From: Geobacter sp. UBA4074
GTDB lineage: Bacteria; Desulfobacterota; Desulfuromonadia; Geobacterales; Pseudopelobacteraceae
NCBI GenBank assembly: GCA_002383415.1
Contig: DFYU01000020.1
Location: 1-6,544 of the forward strand
Length of the DNA: 6,544 bases
Direction of reading: 5' to 3'
Within the stretch, counting starts at the first letter, position 1. Each line of letters opens with the position of its first letter. Positions 5,394 through 6,544 of this stretch are shown here, piece after piece. A program made the position numbers and the translations under genes. The notes under the pieces are model-generated. The model saw nothing but the letters and a program-made list of their open reading frames with translations, searched no databases and was not told the DNA's origin.

Positions 5394-6422
5394 ATGCAGC
5401 CTGAGACGGCCGGCCCACCAGCCCACACAAATCCGGTCCGGCTGCCCAACCCTGCCCTGTTTACTCTCCCGCTGCAGCGCCTGCAGCGGCTCTTTGCCAT
5501 CTATGCCGCCACCAGCCCGGCCCCGTTGCCGTCGCCGGGGCTGGCAATCACCCCTGAAATTCGCTACCAGAGCGAGCTGTACCTACCGCTGGAAACTATC
5601 CGTCGCCTGCTGTACCGCTATTACCGTGCATCCCTGACGCACCAGCCGGTCTTTTCCAGCACACCGCTCAGCACCGCAGCAAGCTGGGCCGACTGCTTCG
5701 CGCAGCTGCCGCACTACTGCCAACTCAGCGCCAATCCGGCCCGCCTGCTGCAGATGGTGCTGTCTGATGCCGAGCTGCACGAACGGTTCATCTTTGCCAG
5801 CTTTCTGCCGGCGCGCTTTAACGGCCCAGGCTTTGGCCGCTACCCCGACCAGCTGGAGTGGTTGCGGCAGCATCTGAGGCTGCGGTCTGGCACGCAGTTG
5901 CGGGTTCTGGATGCGGCCTGCGGCAGCGGTGAAGGCAGCTGGGAGCTGGCGGAATGTGCTGCCCAGGCAGGCTGGCGACCGGACCAGATCGCGATTGAAG
6001 GCTGGACCCTGGACCCGCTGGAGGTCTATGGGGCCAGCACCCGCTATCTGCCCCATGACGCGCAACGCCAGCAGGAGTACCGCTTGCGCATCGCCCCCCT
6101 GGTTCAACAAGGCTGGAACGATGCGGTACGGTTTCAGAGCGCTGACCTGCTGGCCGACCTGCCGCAGGGCAGCTTTGATCTGATCGCCTGCAACGGCTTG
6201 TTGGGCGGGCCGCTGCTGCACAACGCTGCTGATCTGCAGCGGGTGATTGAGCGGCTGGCAAGCAGACTGCGGCCGGGTGGCTGCCTAGTGGCCGCCGACC
6301 AGTTTCACGACGGCTGGAAAAAAAAGATCCCCGGGCAGTTGCTCGGGGATCTGTGTGCAGCGGCCGGCTTGGCGGTGGCCAGGGCCGGCGAAGGGATCGT
6401 GGGCCTAAAAGCGGATCAGTAA
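5394..6422 (+). CDS. SAM-dependent methyltransferase-fold protein, distantly CheR-like
   Basis: The 342-residue protein has a class I SAM-binding Rossmann domain in its C-terminal half. Motif I is VLDAACGSGEG at 171-181, an acidic post-I region TLDPLE lies at 205-210, a motif II/III region SFDLIACNGLL lies at 260-270, and LRPGGCLVAAD is at 292-302. The spacing and the GSGEGSWELAE run recall CheR-type protein methyltransferases (the GCSTGEE class), but the usual CheR glutamates and the CRN motif are not present, so a role in chemotaxis is not supported. The N-terminal half (about 1-160) is helical-looking and I do not recognise it. The substrate is unknown. ATG 5394 has no clear Shine-Dalgarno; a TTG at 5325 overlapping mqnE is possible but gives a Cys-rich, family-unlike extension. 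The 28-base gap from mqnE suggests co-transcription. The 3' end overlaps the opposing fabH-like gene by 18 bases and contains that gene's apparent terminator. Confidence 0.8.
   Translation: MQPETAGPPAHTNPVRLPNPALFTLPLQRLQRLFAIYAATSPAPLPSPGLAITPEIRYQSELYLPLETIRRLLYRYYRASLTHQPVFSSTPLSTAASWADCFAQLPHYCQLSANPARLLQMVLSDAELHERFIFASFLPARFNGPGFGRYPDQLEWLRQHLRLRSGTQLRVLDAACGSGEGSWELAECAAQAGWRPDQIAIEGWTLDPLEVYGASTRYLPHDAQRQQEYRLRIAPLVQQGWNDAVRFQSADLLADLPQGSFDLIACNGLLGGPLLHNAADLQRVIERLASRLRPGGCLVAADQFHDGWKKKIPGQLLGDLCAAAGLAVARAGEGIVGLKADQ
6318..6352 (-). terminator. intrinsic terminator of the fabH-like gene, inside the methyltransferase CDS
   Basis: On the minus strand, bases 6352-6341 pair with 6336-6325 as a 12-base-pair stem (one G-U type pair) with a four-base loop. 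The stem core reads AGATCCCCG/CGGGGATCT. It is followed directly by eight T residues (6325-6318; the first is also the last base of the stem). It begins about 52 bases after the TAG stop of the fabH-like gene. This is a textbook Rho-independent terminator. On the plus strand the same bases encode residues KKKIPGQLLGDL (309-320) of the methyltransferase, where the T tract becomes an A8 run. Confidence 0.85.
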
Positions 6423-6544
6423 ACCGCCCCAGGACAGTCCACCACCAAAGCCCATCACCAGCACCAACTGGCCCGGCTTGATGGTGCCGTTGCGCCGGAA
6501 TTCGTCAAAGGCCAGGCCCACCGATGCAGCGGCGGTGTTGCCGT
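6405..6544 (-). CDS. fabH: 3-oxoacyl-ACP synthase III (KAS III), C-terminal part
   Basis: Only the last 45 codons and the stop are in the window; the gene continues past the right edge. The visible peptide begins GNTAAASVGL, matching the FabH GNTSAAS motif whose Asn (N274 in E. coli) is part of the Cys-His-Asn catalytic triad. It goes on with IKPGQLVLV and ends GFGGGLSWGGLLIRF, the usual FabH C terminus. FabH condenses acyl-CoA with malonyl-ACP to start fatty acid synthesis in the cytosol. A KAS III homologue with another role is possible because the active-site cysteine region is not visible. Its stop codon (TAG, 6405-6407) lies inside the 3' end of the convergent methyltransferase gene. Confidence 0.9.
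   Translation of the reverse strand, partial: GNTAAASVGLAFDEFRRNGTIKPGQLVLVMGFGGGLSWGGLLIRF

Noticed and set aside
5583..6221. Minus-strand open frame of 212 codons inside the methyltransferase gene.
   Set aside because: The plus strand encodes clear SAM-binding motifs; the minus frame has no recognisable family.

Overview
The window is ordinary chromosomal sequence with a fairly high GC content. It most likely comes from a Geobacter-like member of the Desulfuromonadota. The inference rests on a futalosine-pathway menaquinone gene (mqnE), a short DksA of about 118 residues, a soluble GAF histidine kinase next to dksA, and the general style of the RadA, SMR and FabH proteins. It is made from remembered family features, not from a search. 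I see no phage, transposon, CRISPR or defence locus.

Layout, left to right. Positions 1-97 hold no gene I can support. radA (98-1450, +) encodes a DNA recombination/branch-migration ATPase. After a 76-base gap comes dksA (1527-1883, +), the RNA polymerase secondary-channel regulator, followed four bases later by a cytoplasmic GAF sensor histidine kinase (1888-3339, +). A tRNA-Ala(CGC) gene (3340-3415, +) begins on the base right after the kinase stop codon, so the three are probably one transcript. A strong hairpin (3422-3451) then separates them from a minus-strand pair. The pair reads, in transcription order, as a small CoA-binding Rossmann protein (4219 to 3821) and an SMR/Gdx-type small exporter (3799 to 3460). 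The SMR gene is broken by a one-base frameshift that separates the start and the essential glutamate from the rest of the protein.

A short divergent promoter region leads to mqnE (4286-5365, +), the radical SAM aminofutalosine synthase of menaquinone biosynthesis. A SAM-dependent methyltransferase-fold protein of unknown target (5394-6422, +) follows 28 bases later. The last feature is the C-terminal end of a 3-oxoacyl-ACP synthase III (fabH-like, 6405-6544, -), which converges on the methyltransferase gene and overlaps it by 18 bases.

The most distinctive observations are these. A textbook intrinsic terminator for the minus-strand fabH-like gene is written inside the coding sequence of the opposing methyltransferase. 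The SMR gene shows what look like two independent lesions. The kinase has a four-cysteine cluster in its sensor domain. The tRNA abuts an mRNA of the dksA operon with no spacer. None of this amounts to a new multi-gene system.
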